From Clostridiales bacterium Firm_14 (lineage in GTDB: Bacteria > Bacillota > Clostridia > Saccharofermentanales > Saccharofermentanaceae), in contig LVAT01000009.1 of NCBI GenBank assembly GCA_001604135.1, positions 62,001 to 126,000 of the forward strand: a stretch of DNA of 64,000 nucleotides. Direction: 5' to 3'. This document shows, in pieces, positions 51,840 through 60,943 of this stretch. Below the pieces are notes generated by a model that saw only the letters and a program-made list of their open reading frames with translations, was not told where the DNA came from and ran no database searches. Numbering within the stretch: the stretch's first letter is position 1; each line of letters starts with the position of its first letter. The translations under genes were made by a program, and so were the position numbers.

Positions 51840-53189
51840 ATGAAGAGCAAAAGAATCTTAAGTTCTATCCTCGCCCTCTCAATGCTTCTGCCGATGGCTG
51901 CATGCGGTCAGAAGAAGACTGAGACGCCCTCCATCGAAGGCTATAACCTTCTCTGGAGCGACGAGTTCGAAGGCAAAGAACTTGATGAGACTAAGTGGAA
52001 CAGAGAGACTCATGAACCCGGCTGGACCAACAACGAGCTGCAGGAATACACAAATTCCGATGAGAACATCTTTGTTAAGGACGGCAACCTCGTTCTGAAG
52101 GCCATCAAGACCGAGAAGAACGGCAAGCCTTATTACACGTCCGGCAAGGTACAAGGTTGGAACAAGACCCAGTTCCAGTACGGCAAAGTAGTTGTTTCCG
52201 CCAAAGTTCCGGAAGGCCAGGGTCTGTGGCCCGCCATCTGGATGATGCCCAACCAGGAATCCAAGTACGGTCAGTGGCCCAAGTGCGGCGAGATCGACAT
52301 CATGGAATCTTTGGGCAACGACACGACTATCTCTTATTCAACAATTCACTATGGTGAACCTCACGCTGAGCAGCAGGGCACCATTGAGAAAAAGGGCGAA
52401 GAGAGTTTCTCTGCCAAGTTCCACGAATATTCAGTTGAGTGGGAACCCGGCGAGATGCGCTTCTACACTGACGGCGAGCTTGTCCTCACATGCAACGACT
52501 GGTTCACGGCAGTAGAAGGCGGCGATGATAAGCCTTATCCGGCACCTTTCGACCAGCCCTTCTATGTACAGCTGAACCTCGCAGTAGGCGGCAACTGGCC
52601 CGGCAATCCTGATGCAACAACAGATTTCTCGAAGGCTGAATTCCTCATCGATTACGTCCGCGTATATCAGAAGGACGCTTATGATACCAACGTAACAAAG
52701 CCCCCTATGACATTCCGTGAAGCCCTTCCTGACGGCAACTTCATCCGCAACGGAGACTTCTCGGTAGCTGAGAACCTTGAGGACGACATCGACTGGAAGT
52801 TCCTTCTTTTCAACGGCGGCGAAGGCTCCGCTGAGATCAAGGACGGCGAGATGATCATCTACACACAGAACTATGGTACCGAGGAATACTCTGTGCAGCT
52901 CGTTCATCCCGACCTCCCGATGCTGAAGGGGCACAAATACCGTGTCACCTTCGATATCCGTGCCGATGAAGCGCGAAAATGCATTGTCTGCGTTTCCGCG
53001 CCGAACGCCGGCTGGATCCGCTACCTGAAAGACACATCAATAGACCTCACGACCGAATGGAACACCTTCGTTTTCGAGTTCGAGATGAAGGACAAGGATG
53101 ACAACAACGGCCGTCTCGAGTTCAACATGGGTAAGCACAAGGACACCGCGACTATCCATATCAAGAACGTCAGAGTCGAGGAGATCTGA
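51840..53189 (+). CDS. GH16 lipoprotein beta-glucanase with C-terminal CBM4/9-like module
   Basis: A 449-residue secreted lipoprotein (signal ending at MAAC, C22). Residues about 35-275 form a GH16 domain of laminarinase/lichenase type: NLLWSDEFEG at the start, the catalytic motif EIDIME (E151 nucleophile, D153, E156 acid/base) and GLWPAIWMMP. Residues about 295-449 are a jelly-roll carbohydrate-binding module (FIRNGDFSVAENLEDDIDW) of CBM4/9 type. It should cut beta-1,3 or mixed-linkage glucans at the cell surface. AGGAGG is 7 nt before the ATG. It is divergent from the AraC gene and ends at a strong terminator. Confidence 0.92.
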   Translation: MKSKRILSSILALSMLLPMAACGQKKTETPSIEGYNLLWSDEFEGKELDETKWNRETHEPGWTNNELQEYTNSDENIFVKDGNLVLKAIKTEKNGKPYYTSGKVQGWNKTQFQYGKVVVSAKVPEGQGLWPAIWMMPNQESKYGQWPKCGEIDIMESLGNDTTISYSTIHYGEPHAEQQGTIEKKGEESFSAKFHEYSVEWEPGEMRFYTDGELVLTCNDWFTAVEGGDDKPYPAPFDQPFYVQLNLAVGGNWPGNPDATTDFSKAEFLIDYVRVYQKDAYDTNVTKPPMTFREALPDGNFIRNGDFSVAENLEDDIDWKFLLFNGGEGSAEIKDGEMIIYTQNYGTEEYSVQLVHPDLPMLKGHKYRVTFDIRADEARKCIVCVSAPNAGWIRYLKDTSIDLTTEWNTFVFEFEMKDKDDNNGRLEFNMGKHKDTATIHIKNVRVEEI

Positions 53190-53268
53190 TCAAGTCAGTT
53201 AAGCGCCGGCCTTTGTCATTCTAAGCCACTTATGATCAGCCGGAGCTTTTCTTGAATATTTAGCCAAA

Positions 53269-53306
53269 TGGCAGGAGACCCCCATTCTCCTGCCATTTTC
53301 TTTTTT
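53269..53306 (+). terminator. Terminator of the GH16 gene
   Basis: TGGCAGGAGA (53269-53278) and TCTCCTGCCA (53286-53295), a perfect 10-bp stem, followed by TTTTCTTTTTT. Confidence 0.9.
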
Positions 53307-53370
53307 GAAGAGAGCACCGCCGCCCGGCTTGTCAGCGCAGTTCACTGTAATTCATGGGCTTTTTTTAGGG

Positions 53371-53408
53371 CAACAATTATATAAAACGGCGTTTTTATAT
53401 AATTGTTG
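53371..53408. repeat. Perfect 16-bp inverted repeat with a third partial copy nearby
   Basis: CAACAATTATATAAAA (53371-53386) and its exact complement TTTTATATAATTGTTG (53393-53408) enclose 6 nt. CAACAATTA recurs at 53424-53432. A further 9-bp GC stem, CGGCACGGA/TCCGTGCCG (53437-53461), follows. No gene lies here; the region 53190-53490 otherwise holds only the GH16 terminator. Confidence 0.6.
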
Positions 53409-53490
53409 GGGGTCTAAAAAGGCCAACAATTACAGACGGCACGGAAATCCGCTCCGTGCCGCCCTTGATCGATCGATCTGTGAATTAATC

Positions 53491-54492
53491 TCAGTTGCTG
53501 TTCGCCGATGCTGAGCACATCATGATGACCATGATGGCGGTCTCTTCGGCAACGATCATGGCGATCGCGCTGTTTGTTACGACCGCCTGGCTTATCATGG
53601 CATCGGCAGTGTCTGCCTCTGAGCCGTAGACCTCGCCGGCAATGAGCGCAGCGAACATCAGGCGGGTCTTCTTGTCCATGCTGAGGCCTCCGAAGCCCTT
53701 GCTCTGCTTAAGGAAATCAGCGGCTTCGATGATCTCGCTTACGATCACGTCCGTTGATACGCTGACGTTAAGGAGCGTGGCGAGAGCCGGGAATTCGAGG
53801 TATGTGCCGAACTTGGAGCCGTGCTCTTTGAACGCCTTGAAGATCTCAGCGATCTTGTCGCACTTGGCTCTCATGTCGCCTTCGTTAAGCGCCAGGATCT
53901 GCGACAGCGCCTGGATGGAATTGGACTCGGCCTTGAGCTTCAATTCCTTCTTGGTGTAGGTATAGCACTCTTCCATATCGTTTATTATCGAATCGATGTC
54001 GCGGTCGGTCATGGCAAGGAGCGCTGCCAGCGCGAGGTCCTCTGATGATGTAAGGATCGGGTGCTTTTTGCTCATGATCTTCAATATCTCATCGGTCCTG
54101 TCCTTGATTGCTTCGGCATCAGCCTTGCGGCCGCGGTCGACGATTATCATGGCGGTGAGCACCATGTAGGTGTCTTCGAAGATCTTTCCCTTCATCAGGA
54201 CATTGAAAACTTCAATTACATCATCGATATACTGCTCAGGATCTGACGCCATCGCCATTCTTGCGAGTATGACGATCTCCGTCGCATCTCTAAAAGCAGA
54301 GAAAACGCCGGCCTTCTTCTTCAGGATAGCCCTTGCGTCCTTCATCTTCCCGATGTCGGCTGCCTTGCCGCTGCTTGCGAAAAGAAGGCTTGCTACGACC
54401 TGGCTTATTCCCATCTCGAAATAAAACCCCTTGTCGATCGCCTTCTTGTTTGCGGCCAATAATTCTAGTTTGTTCGTAAATTCCGGATTCAT
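53491..54492 (-). CDS. DUF4003-like helical protein
   Basis: A 333-residue soluble, all-helical protein resembling the DUF4003 family: KLELLAANKKAIDKGFYFEMG, KKKAGVFSAFR, SSEDLALAALLAMTDRDID and KDRTDEILKIM in that order. Function is unknown. I start at 54492 where ATGGAG lies about 11 nt upstream; an earlier ATG at 54549 adds 19 residues without a ribosome site. The C-terminal end is Met/Ala-rich and possibly membrane-facing. Confidence 0.75.
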   Translation of the reverse strand: MNPEFTNKLELLAANKKAIDKGFYFEMGISQVVASLLFASSGKAADIGKMKDARAILKKKAGVFSAFRDATEIVILARMAMASDPEQYIDDVIEVFNVLMKGKIFEDTYMVLTAMIIVDRGRKADAEAIKDRTDEILKIMSKKHPILTSSEDLALAALLAMTDRDIDSIINDMEECYTYTKKELKLKAESNSIQALSQILALNEGDMRAKCDKIAEIFKAFKEHGSKFGTYLEFPALATLLNVSVSTDVIVSEIIEAADFLKQSKGFGGLSMDKKTRLMFAALIAGEVYGSEADTADAMISQAVVTNSAIAMIVAEETAIMVIMMCSASANSN

Positions 54493-54559
54493 CTTTATTC
54501 TCCATTCCCCAAATTTCTTGAATATAGATATTTTATCATTTTCTCCCAAGCGGGATGAG

Positions 54560-54631
54560 AAATTCTATTCAGAGCCGCGAGTTCCGCAGGCGAAGCCGAG
54601 GACCTGTCCGAAGCGGCGCTGAATAGAATTT
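54560..54631. repeat. Large stem-loop with 13-bp perfect arms
   Basis: AAATTCTATTCAG (54560-54572) and CTGAATAGAATTT (54619-54631) are exact complements. The 46 nt between are GC-rich and start and end with a further CCGC/GCGG pair. The whole is about 72 nt, lies between divergent genes, and could be a structured RNA, a palindromic mobile element or a two-way regulatory site. Confidence 0.55.
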
Positions 54632-54728
54632 TCCAAATGTACATAAGATTTACACAACCGGGACTTATACTCCAAGTATCCGAAGCGAAACATATGGGAA
54701 ATGGGTCGCAAATAGGAGGATAATAGGA

Positions 54729-56249
54729 ATGAAGAAGACTTACATCAAGATGACGGCGCTTATCTGTTCATTGATCCTGGTCGTAATGGTGCTGGGGATA
54801 GCACTGTTCACACACATTCAGGTAAGCACCGAGAACCAGCGTTGTTTGAACTACATCCTGCTTTCCATGCGTGACCAGATCAAAGAGATTAATCTGTCGT
54901 ACGATAACTTGGACTCATACATGGCAAGCTACAAAGGCTTTCAGTTTTTCGAGAGAACAGCAGACGAGAACATAGGTTACTACGGCAAGTGCACCTGGAC
55001 GTGGAACCAGTTACACTTTACCCGGACGTTGGATTCAACTGATTTCCAGCATGGTTCCGCCATCATCAGTTCAAACGGTTCGCATATTCTGGAGGTCGGT
55101 TTTACGAAGAACAGTGACGCAAACACTGAGGATTTCATTGTCGTCCTCTACCGCAGTACGGTTGGGGCTTCTGCTGATACAACTGAAGAAGTGATCTTTG
55201 AAGACAGTAACCTTCAGGGAGTCACAGGCGTCATGACCCATGTTGATTATGTGCCGTCGGATGAGAATGATATGTACCCGTTAGATGCCGAAGCCAAAGC
55301 AAGGTACGATTATCTGTGCTCAACGCCGGGAGCATCGTTTTATGGCGACCAGCTCGGCTGGTTTACATCTTATCTGGCATATGACACGACGCAAGAACTG
55401 GACAACGGCAAATTCACCATAAGGAACGAAGACGTGTTCGTATTCCATCCGTTTGCAACGGTCGTCCAAAACTACATGTATGTTTATATCCTGTTCTTCA
55501 TCGTGCTCGTCATACTTCAGGCTCTCACGATCTTCATGATGCGCAGGATGTACGTTAACAGGGTGAACTACGAGGCGAGGACCAAGAACCTTACGAGGAG
55601 CTTTGCGCACGAGCTTAAGACGCCTCTCGCGGTCACCAAGTCTTATGTGGAGAACTGGGACATCATCAGCGAGGACGAACGCCCGGCGGTCACCGGGAAG
55701 ATCACTTCCGAAGTCGAACACATGACAAAGATGGTAAATACCCTTCTGGACATCTCGAAAATGGATGCCGGCGATTTTAAGCTCAATCTGGAAGACGTCG
55801 AACTTTTCGACCTCTCCAGAGTATGCTTCAGACACATGGAAGAACTTGCCAAGGAGCGCGGCATCGAGGTCAGCATCAGTGCGGACAAGGAGGACGGTGA
55901 ATACACCGTTCAGGCCGATCTCGACATGATGAGAATGGTCATCTCCAATTTCATGTGCAATGCGATAAAATATGGTAAGAGCAAGGTCGAAGTCCTTCTG
56001 GTTAACGGCAGCAACAATGTTGCATTCAGGATAACCAACGATGGTGAGCCCATCAGCAAGAAGGATCAGAAGAAGATCTGGGATCTGTTCTACAAGAAGG
56101 ACAAATCCGGTTCAGACCGCCTCTCCAGCTCCGGTGTCGGCCTCGCTGTCAACAAGAGCATCCTGGAGATCCACAAGGCAAAGTTCGGCGTGGAGAGCAG
56201 TGCTGCCGGAACGACATTCTGGTTTGAGATGAAAAAGGCAAAAGAATGA
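54729..56249 (+). CDS. Two-component sensor histidine kinase
   Basis: A 506-residue kinase. Two membrane helices (9-28 and about 248-272) enclose a 220-residue outer sensor domain with no recognised family. A short linker (no clear HAMP) leads to HisKA with H294 in SFAHELKTPL, then HATPase_c with ISNFMCNAIKYG (N box) and GVGLAV near the C-terminus. It phosphorylates the response regulator encoded next, whose start overlaps its stop by 4 nt (ATGA). The ATG has AATAGGAG-type sites nearby. The signal is unknown; the gene lies after the palindrome at 54560. Confidence 0.9.
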   Translation: MKKTYIKMTALICSLILVVMVLGIALFTHIQVSTENQRCLNYILLSMRDQIKEINLSYDNLDSYMASYKGFQFFERTADENIGYYGKCTWTWNQLHFTRTLDSTDFQHGSAIISSNGSHILEVGFTKNSDANTEDFIVVLYRSTVGASADTTEEVIFEDSNLQGVTGVMTHVDYVPSDENDMYPLDAEAKARYDYLCSTPGASFYGDQLGWFTSYLAYDTTQELDNGKFTIRNEDVFVFHPFATVVQNYMYVYILFFIVLVILQALTIFMMRRMYVNRVNYEARTKNLTRSFAHELKTPLAVTKSYVENWDIISEDERPAVTGKITSEVEHMTKMVNTLLDISKMDAGDFKLNLEDVELFDLSRVCFRHMEELAKERGIEVSISADKEDGEYTVQADLDMMRMVISNFMCNAIKYGKSKVEVLLVNGSNNVAFRITNDGEPISKKDQKKIWDLFYKKDKSGSDRLSSSGVGLAVNKSILEIHKAKFGVESSAAGTTFWFEMKKAKE

Positions 56250-56932
56250 CAGACTTGAGAAATTCATATAAACTCCTAATAGCGGAAGATGATGTGTCCC
56301 TGAGGCACATCACTTCTGCTTTTTTCGCAAATAACGGTTTTGAAGTAGACCAGGCCTCCGACGGCATAGAAGCCTGCGGTCTTATCAGAGAGAACCGCTA
56401 CGATGCGATAATCCTGGACATCATGATGCCCGGCAAGGACGGCATTGAGGTCTGCAGATTCATAAGGACTTCCTATGACGTTCCGGTCATCTTCCTCACC
56501 GCTTTAGGCACTGAGACCGACATCATCGAAGGCTATTCCGTCGGCGCCGACGAATACGTGACCAAGCCCTTCTCCACGAAGCTCCTCCTCGCGAAGGTAA
56601 ATGCCCTTATAAAGCGCTACAGGGGCCTTCTTGTGAAGGACGGCCGCATCATAATAGACGATCTCGTAATCGAGCCCTTCAAGCGCGTGGTAAGCGTCGG
56701 AGGCAGGCGTCTGGACATATCTCCCAGAGAATATGAGCTCCTGCTGTATTTCGTCGAGAATAAGGAGCAGGTCTTATCCCGCGACCAGATCCTCGATGCC
56801 GTATGGGGCCAGGATTTCATCGGCTACGACAGGGCCGTCGATACCTACGTCAAGAAGCTCCGCCAGACCTTAGGTCCTGCAAGTTCCCACATTGAGACCG
56901 TGATAAAGAGCGGTTACATGTGGAAGAACTAG
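56246..56932 (+). CDS. OmpR-family response regulator
   Basis: A 228-residue regulator. The receiver (about 8-122) has E14-D15-D16, phospho-acceptor D58 in ILDIMMPG and the switch K near 107 (VTKPF). The C-terminal winged helix (about 130-228) contains DISPREYELLLYFVENKEQVLSR and VDTYVKKLRQTL, typical of OmpR/PhoB proteins. It is translationally coupled to the upstream kinase and followed by a terminator. Its targets are unknown; the divergent DUF4003 gene or the downstream transglutaminase gene are candidates. Confidence 0.92.
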   Translation: MTDLRNSYKLLIAEDDVSLRHITSAFFANNGFEVDQASDGIEACGLIRENRYDAIILDIMMPGKDGIEVCRFIRTSYDVPVIFLTALGTETDIIEGYSVGADEYVTKPFSTKLLLAKVNALIKRYRGLLVKDGRIIIDDLVIEPFKRVVSVGGRRLDISPREYELLLYFVENKEQVLSRDQILDAVWGQDFIGYDRAVDTYVKKLRQTLGPASSHIETVIKSGYMWKN

Positions 56933-56960
56933 ATACCCTCACCAATCAAGTTTTTACAAG

Positions 56961-56986
56961 GCTGTCCCGCTTTGGGGGCAGCTTTT
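56961..56986 (+). terminator. Terminator of the two-component operon
   Basis: GCTGTCCC (56961-56968) and GGGGCAGC (56975-56982) form an 8-bp stem with one wobble, followed by TTTTCT. Confidence 0.75.
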
Positions 56987-57223
56987 CTGTCTGCTTTATA
57001 AACATTTAATCGTTCGTTTTCTTACTGTTTACACTGCGCCGGTTATTTCGAAAAACCTCTTCTGTAATCTGTAATTATCGAAATACGCATCACACAAAAG
57101 ACCACAGTTTGTCATAAAACAAACAATAAAATGCGGTATTGTGTAAGAAGTATTAAAATTATTTTGAGAAAATGCCTGTATTACTAAGCCGCTTTTTGGA
57201 GTAAAGGATTTGGAGGCTAAAGC

Positions 57224-59500
57224 ATGAAGAAGTTATTGATCAGACTTACCGGCTTAATGGTAACCGCTGCAATCGTGATGTCCTGCAGCGGAATCGCATT
57301 TGCTGACGAGACCGAAGGCGTAGATAACAGCACCGGTATCACAACAGAAGAACCGGCTGAGATCCCTGACGAAGAAGAACCAGATAAGGCACCTGCCGCA
57401 GATGAATCTCCCGCGCCCGCTGAGGAGGATCCTTCTAAGGAAGACTCTCAGACACCCGCCGAGGTTGCTGACGGAAAGTCTGCGGAAGATCCCGTCAAGG
57501 ATGATAAAGCACCGGCAGAGACCACTATTGAGACCGCGACTATCGACGTTAAGCCGGCTCTTGATAATGAGGCTCTTGCAGAAGGCTATATCAATAAGGT
57601 TTTCGGCACCTCTGCGAAGAAGCGCTCCAGATCCGCCTTTGACTATGAGTCCCTGTTTGAAGAAGAGCAGGCCTTGAACGTTTATAAGCTTATGCTCTAT
57701 CACGTCTCAAATCTTGCTGCCGGCACAGGGGCTCACACTTTGTTAGAGCTGCCTGAGAACACTTTGGTCCTCACTTACAGTGCAAGCGACCTCGGGGTCA
57801 GCAACTTCAACAGTCAACAAAATATTAATACCGCAAAAGCAGCCATGGGCGGTTATGTCGGCAATATAATGAACGTACTGCTCCAGTCAAACCCCTATGA
57901 ACTCTATTGGTACAATACGACAAAGGGTTTAAGCTATTCTTTCAGCACTGTTAACAGTGGAGACACAATAACTTTTAACATTAAGTCTTTTGTTTTCAGT
58001 GTCTCGAAAGAATATCAGCTCAATAATGACGAGTATTCCGTTAACCCTGCTTATGGCGCTAATGCATTGGCAGCCCGCGATAATGCGCTGGATATCGTTG
58101 CCATCTACTCGGAACTGGACGACTATAATAAGCTCAAGGCTTATAAGAACAAGATCTGTGAACTTACTGACTACAATGAAGACGCCATAGTTCCCTCATA
58201 TGACATGAACTATATGAATCCCTGGCAGATGGTCTGGGTCTTCGACGGCGATCCGGATACCAAGGTAGTATGCGAAGGTTATTCGAAAGCATTCCAGTTC
58301 CTCTGCGACAGATCGCATTTCCGGAGCAATGAAGTATACGCTTTATCGGTCACGGGCTTTAATAATGGCGAACGACATATGTGGAATGTCGTCCATATGG
58401 AGGATGGAAATTATTATCTCGTTGACGTAACAAACTGCGATACAGGCTGGAATCTTTTCTTAAGAGGCAAGAACGCCGGCGTGGCAAACGGTTATCATAT
58501 CAATACCAAATACGGCGAGGTTTTCCAATATGTATACGACGGAGATACCATGATGCCTGATCTGGCTCTGCAGAACTATACATATGTTCCGAATCCCGGT
58601 CCTGTAACCGAGCCGGTGATCACCAATCAGCACGCCATGATCCTCGCAGGCAAGCTCGGTCTGAAATTCCTTGTGGATTTCCCCGATAACTATGACGGAT
58701 CAGATTGCTACATCATCTTCATATCTTCTAACGGAAGGACAAGCAGGGTTAACTACAGCGAATCTGAGACCGGTGAAGACTTTGGAAACAAGAGAGCCTT
58801 TATTTTCTACATGAATCCGCTTGAACTGGCAGATACCGTAACGGCTGTTCTGCACTATGGAGAAGATAAGACATGTGTCGATGTATATTCAGTTGTCAGC
58901 TATATCAGCGATATCAAGAACAGTTCTTTGAGCAGCGACTTTAACCTTTTGAACCTGGTATATAAGCTTCAGGCATACGGCTACTATCTGCAGAATTCCG
59001 GCTGGAGTGATGCCAGGACACATGCTGCCATACCCTATCCGTTTACTGACCTGATAGAAGATTCGCTCCCTAAGACCATAATAACTGACGAAAGCCTGAG
59101 TTATACTGTGAACAAGGTCAGCAGCTATAATTACTCGATCAGCGGAAACTCATTGATCGCTGACGTAAGGTTTGCTCTTACCCTTAATTCACAGACTGAA
59201 CTCAGAGTAGCGGTAAAGCCCGCAGCAGGCGTAACGGTTGCATCTGACACGACCGGGTACAGCATTACGAACATCGGCGGAGACGATTATTACGTATTCA
59301 CGATAAAAGACATCGGACCTAAGAGGCTTGGCAATAATCAGGTCATAGTGATCAACACAGATCAGGGCGAGGTCAGGATCAACGTTCCGGTAATGTATTA
59401 TGTAAAGCAGGTGTTGGGAAGCAGTTCTTTCGCGACCGCAGAGAAAAATGCCATGATCGCATATTACAATTACTATGATGCGGCAATGAGATACAAATAA
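57224..59500 (+). CDS. Secreted transglutaminase-like protein
   Basis: A 758-residue exported protein. A signal peptide (about 1-27, ending GIAFA) is followed by an acidic Pro/Glu/Asp-rich stretch (about 30-110), a helical region, and a transglutaminase-like domain (about 295-415) with the full triad: C350 in VVCEGYSKAFQFL, H385 in GERHMWNVV and D401 in YLVDVTNCD. The remaining ~340 residues are beta-rich and resemble surface modules. Such enzymes cleave or cross-link peptides outside the cell. GGAGG is 9 nt before the ATG. A 34-residue microgene follows after 22 nt. No cell-wall sorting signal is seen. Confidence 0.85.
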   Translation: MKKLLIRLTGLMVTAAIVMSCSGIAFADETEGVDNSTGITTEEPAEIPDEEEPDKAPAADESPAPAEEDPSKEDSQTPAEVADGKSAEDPVKDDKAPAETTIETATIDVKPALDNEALAEGYINKVFGTSAKKRSRSAFDYESLFEEEQALNVYKLMLYHVSNLAAGTGAHTLLELPENTLVLTYSASDLGVSNFNSQQNINTAKAAMGGYVGNIMNVLLQSNPYELYWYNTTKGLSYSFSTVNSGDTITFNIKSFVFSVSKEYQLNNDEYSVNPAYGANALAARDNALDIVAIYSELDDYNKLKAYKNKICELTDYNEDAIVPSYDMNYMNPWQMVWVFDGDPDTKVVCEGYSKAFQFLCDRSHFRSNEVYALSVTGFNNGERHMWNVVHMEDGNYYLVDVTNCDTGWNLFLRGKNAGVANGYHINTKYGEVFQYVYDGDTMMPDLALQNYTYVPNPGPVTEPVITNQHAMILAGKLGLKFLVDFPDNYDGSDCYIIFISSNGRTSRVNYSESETGEDFGNKRAFIFYMNPLELADTVTAVLHYGEDKTCVDVYSVVSYISDIKNSSLSSDFNLLNLVYKLQAYGYYLQNSGWSDARTHAAIPYPFTDLIEDSLPKTIITDESLSYTVNKVSSYNYSISGNSLIADVRFALTLNSQTELRVAVKPAAGVTVASDTTGYSITNIGGDDYYVFTIKDIGPKRLGNNQVIVINTDQGEVRINVPVMYYVKQVLGSSSFATAEKNAMIAYYNYYDAAMRYK

Positions 59501-59522
59501 AAAAATGCTGGAGGATAAAGTA

Positions 59523-59627
59523 ATGGAAAGATACGATGAACTGGATCTTGAGATCATTGAATTTAAGTCAGCGGACATTATTATCTGCAGCGATGAAGGC
59601 AGTATTAATACTCCTTGGGTCGGATGA
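59523..59627 (+). CDS. Microgene: 34-residue acidic peptide
   Basis: ATG at 59523 follows a strong GGAGGATAAAG, and the peptide reads MERYDELDLEIIEF then KSADIIICSDEGS, ending in PWVG. The layout (acidic leader, LEIIEF, DII, then small residues) resembles short conserved peptides often found at the ends of surface-protein genes in Clostridia. It is co-transcribed with the transglutaminase-like gene and precedes the terminator at 59659. It could be a peptide precursor, a modified peptide or a regulator; nothing here decides. Confidence 0.65.
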   Translation: MERYDELDLEIIEFKSADIIICSDEGSINTPWVG

Positions 59628-59658
59628 TCTCAAACAGATAAGTTATCAACAGCTGAAA

Positions 59659-59692
59659 AGGGGCCTCCTCATATCTTTGAGGAAGCCCCTTT
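59659..59692 (+). terminator. Terminator of the transglutaminase operon
   Basis: GGGGCCTCCTCA pairs with TGAGGAAGCCCC (one mismatch) around TATCTT, followed by TTT. Confidence 0.75.
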
Positions 59693-59725
59693 CCGCTTGG
59701 AGAAAGTATTTTGGTATTGATCTTA

Positions 59726-60691
59726 TCAATCAATGCCCGAGATTGTTATGATATGGATCTCAGGGACGTGATCTGTTAAAGCGGAGCAGTCCTGCATCCA
59801 TATCTGACCGGAACCGAAGCAAAGACCATGACTGTTTCCGAACATGTCTTTGCAGGTCTCGGCCTCCATATCCTTACGGTCTTCGGCACATACCTTTTTG
59901 CCCTTGACCGCTTTGTCATAAGCTGCTTCGTCCTCAGCAACGACGCCGCCGACGTTAACGGGATACTTTATATATTTCTTAAGTCCTTCCCAGTCTTCGG
60001 CAAGATAAAGCTTGCGGACCTCAGAAGCGGTCTTCTCGACGGATTCCTTATCCATATTAGTGAAAACCCTATAGAAGTCCTTGTCGCCTTTATCTGTGTC
60101 TTTATCCGCAGCTGTGTTCTTATCTTCGGCGGGCGCATTAGCGCTGTTTGCTGAGTCCTTGTCGAGCTGGAAGATCTTGCCGTTAGCAATGTCTTCCTTC
60201 TTGTCGGTCCATGTTACGGAATCGCCCGAAATGCTGAACAGGAAAGTGCCTGTTCCGTCGGAATATACGGTCTCCTCCGTGTCGATCACGTCGACATCCT
60301 TGTAGACAACGTTCTTCTTAACGCAGTCGGTATATTCGATGCAGTAGCTGGCGCTGTCGTATGAGCCCGTCATGGTCCATTCTTCAGCCGAATTGTAGCT
60401 TCCGGACCACCCTGCCTTGATATTTACTTTGTCTCCCTCGCCCTTCTCGAAAGAAATATAGCATCTGTCACTATAGTATTTGCCGTTGAAATTGAAGGGC
60501 TCACCCGGCTGGCTTATGCTCACATCAGGTATGAGATTGTCTTCAGATACAGGCAGTTCGCTCTCCTTTGCATCGGTCTTGTCCTCAACGTCTGAAGCGC
60601 CGTTAGCACCGGTCTGAACACTTGCTGCACACGCGGTCATGGAGAGCAGTGTGCATGCTGATAAAACTGCGCAGATCATCTTATTTTTCAT
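59726..60691 (-). CDS. Lipoprotein, unknown function
   Basis: A 321-residue lipoprotein (signal ending at SMTAC). The mature region has an acidic linker, a beta-rich domain (about 60-175; GKYYSDRCYISFEKGEGDKV) and a C-terminal helical/beta domain (about 210-321) after a second acidic linker. The C-terminal part resembles a small NTF2-like or anti-sigma-type domain only in layout, and I assign no family. It is convergent with the transglutaminase operon. The ATG has GGAATGG-type sites upstream but no strong ribosome site. Confidence 0.65.
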   Translation of the reverse strand: MKNKMICAVLSACTLLSMTACAASVQTGANGASDVEDKTDAKESELPVSEDNLIPDVSISQPGEPFNFNGKYYSDRCYISFEKGEGDKVNIKAGWSGSYNSAEEWTMTGSYDSASYCIEYTDCVKKNVVYKDVDVIDTEETVYSDGTGTFLFSISGDSVTWTDKKEDIANGKIFQLDKDSANSANAPAEDKNTAADKDTDKGDKDFYRVFTNMDKESVEKTASEVRKLYLAEDWEGLKKYIKYPVNVGGVVAEDEAAYDKAVKGKKVCAEDRKDMEAETCKDMFGNSHGLCFGSGQIWMQDCSALTDHVPEIHIITISGID

Positions 60692-60855
60692 TAGTTCACC
60701 ATTCCTTCCGTCCTTTCAGGACATTACTTTGGCAGCAATTATTATCCCCGCTGCAAGGTTTGTATTGTACCCCGTAAGGTTTTCGAGATTGGGCTAAAAC
60801 CGTGGCAAAAAAAGGTGAAAATGAAGGCGTAACGGAAAAGACATTTAAGAGATGA

Positions 60856-60861
60856 TATAAT
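60856..60861 (+). promoter_or_regulatory. -10 element of the small membrane-protein genes
   Basis: TATAAT about 83 nt before the ATG at 60944; the -35 is weak. The gap 60692-60943 holds nothing else recognised. Confidence 0.4.
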
Positions 60862-60943
60862 CAAATCGTGTTTATCTTTTATGGTTCAAATGTATTCTGC
60901 AGCGGCAGGTTGTAGAATAGTAATTTGTAAGGGGGAAGTAACC

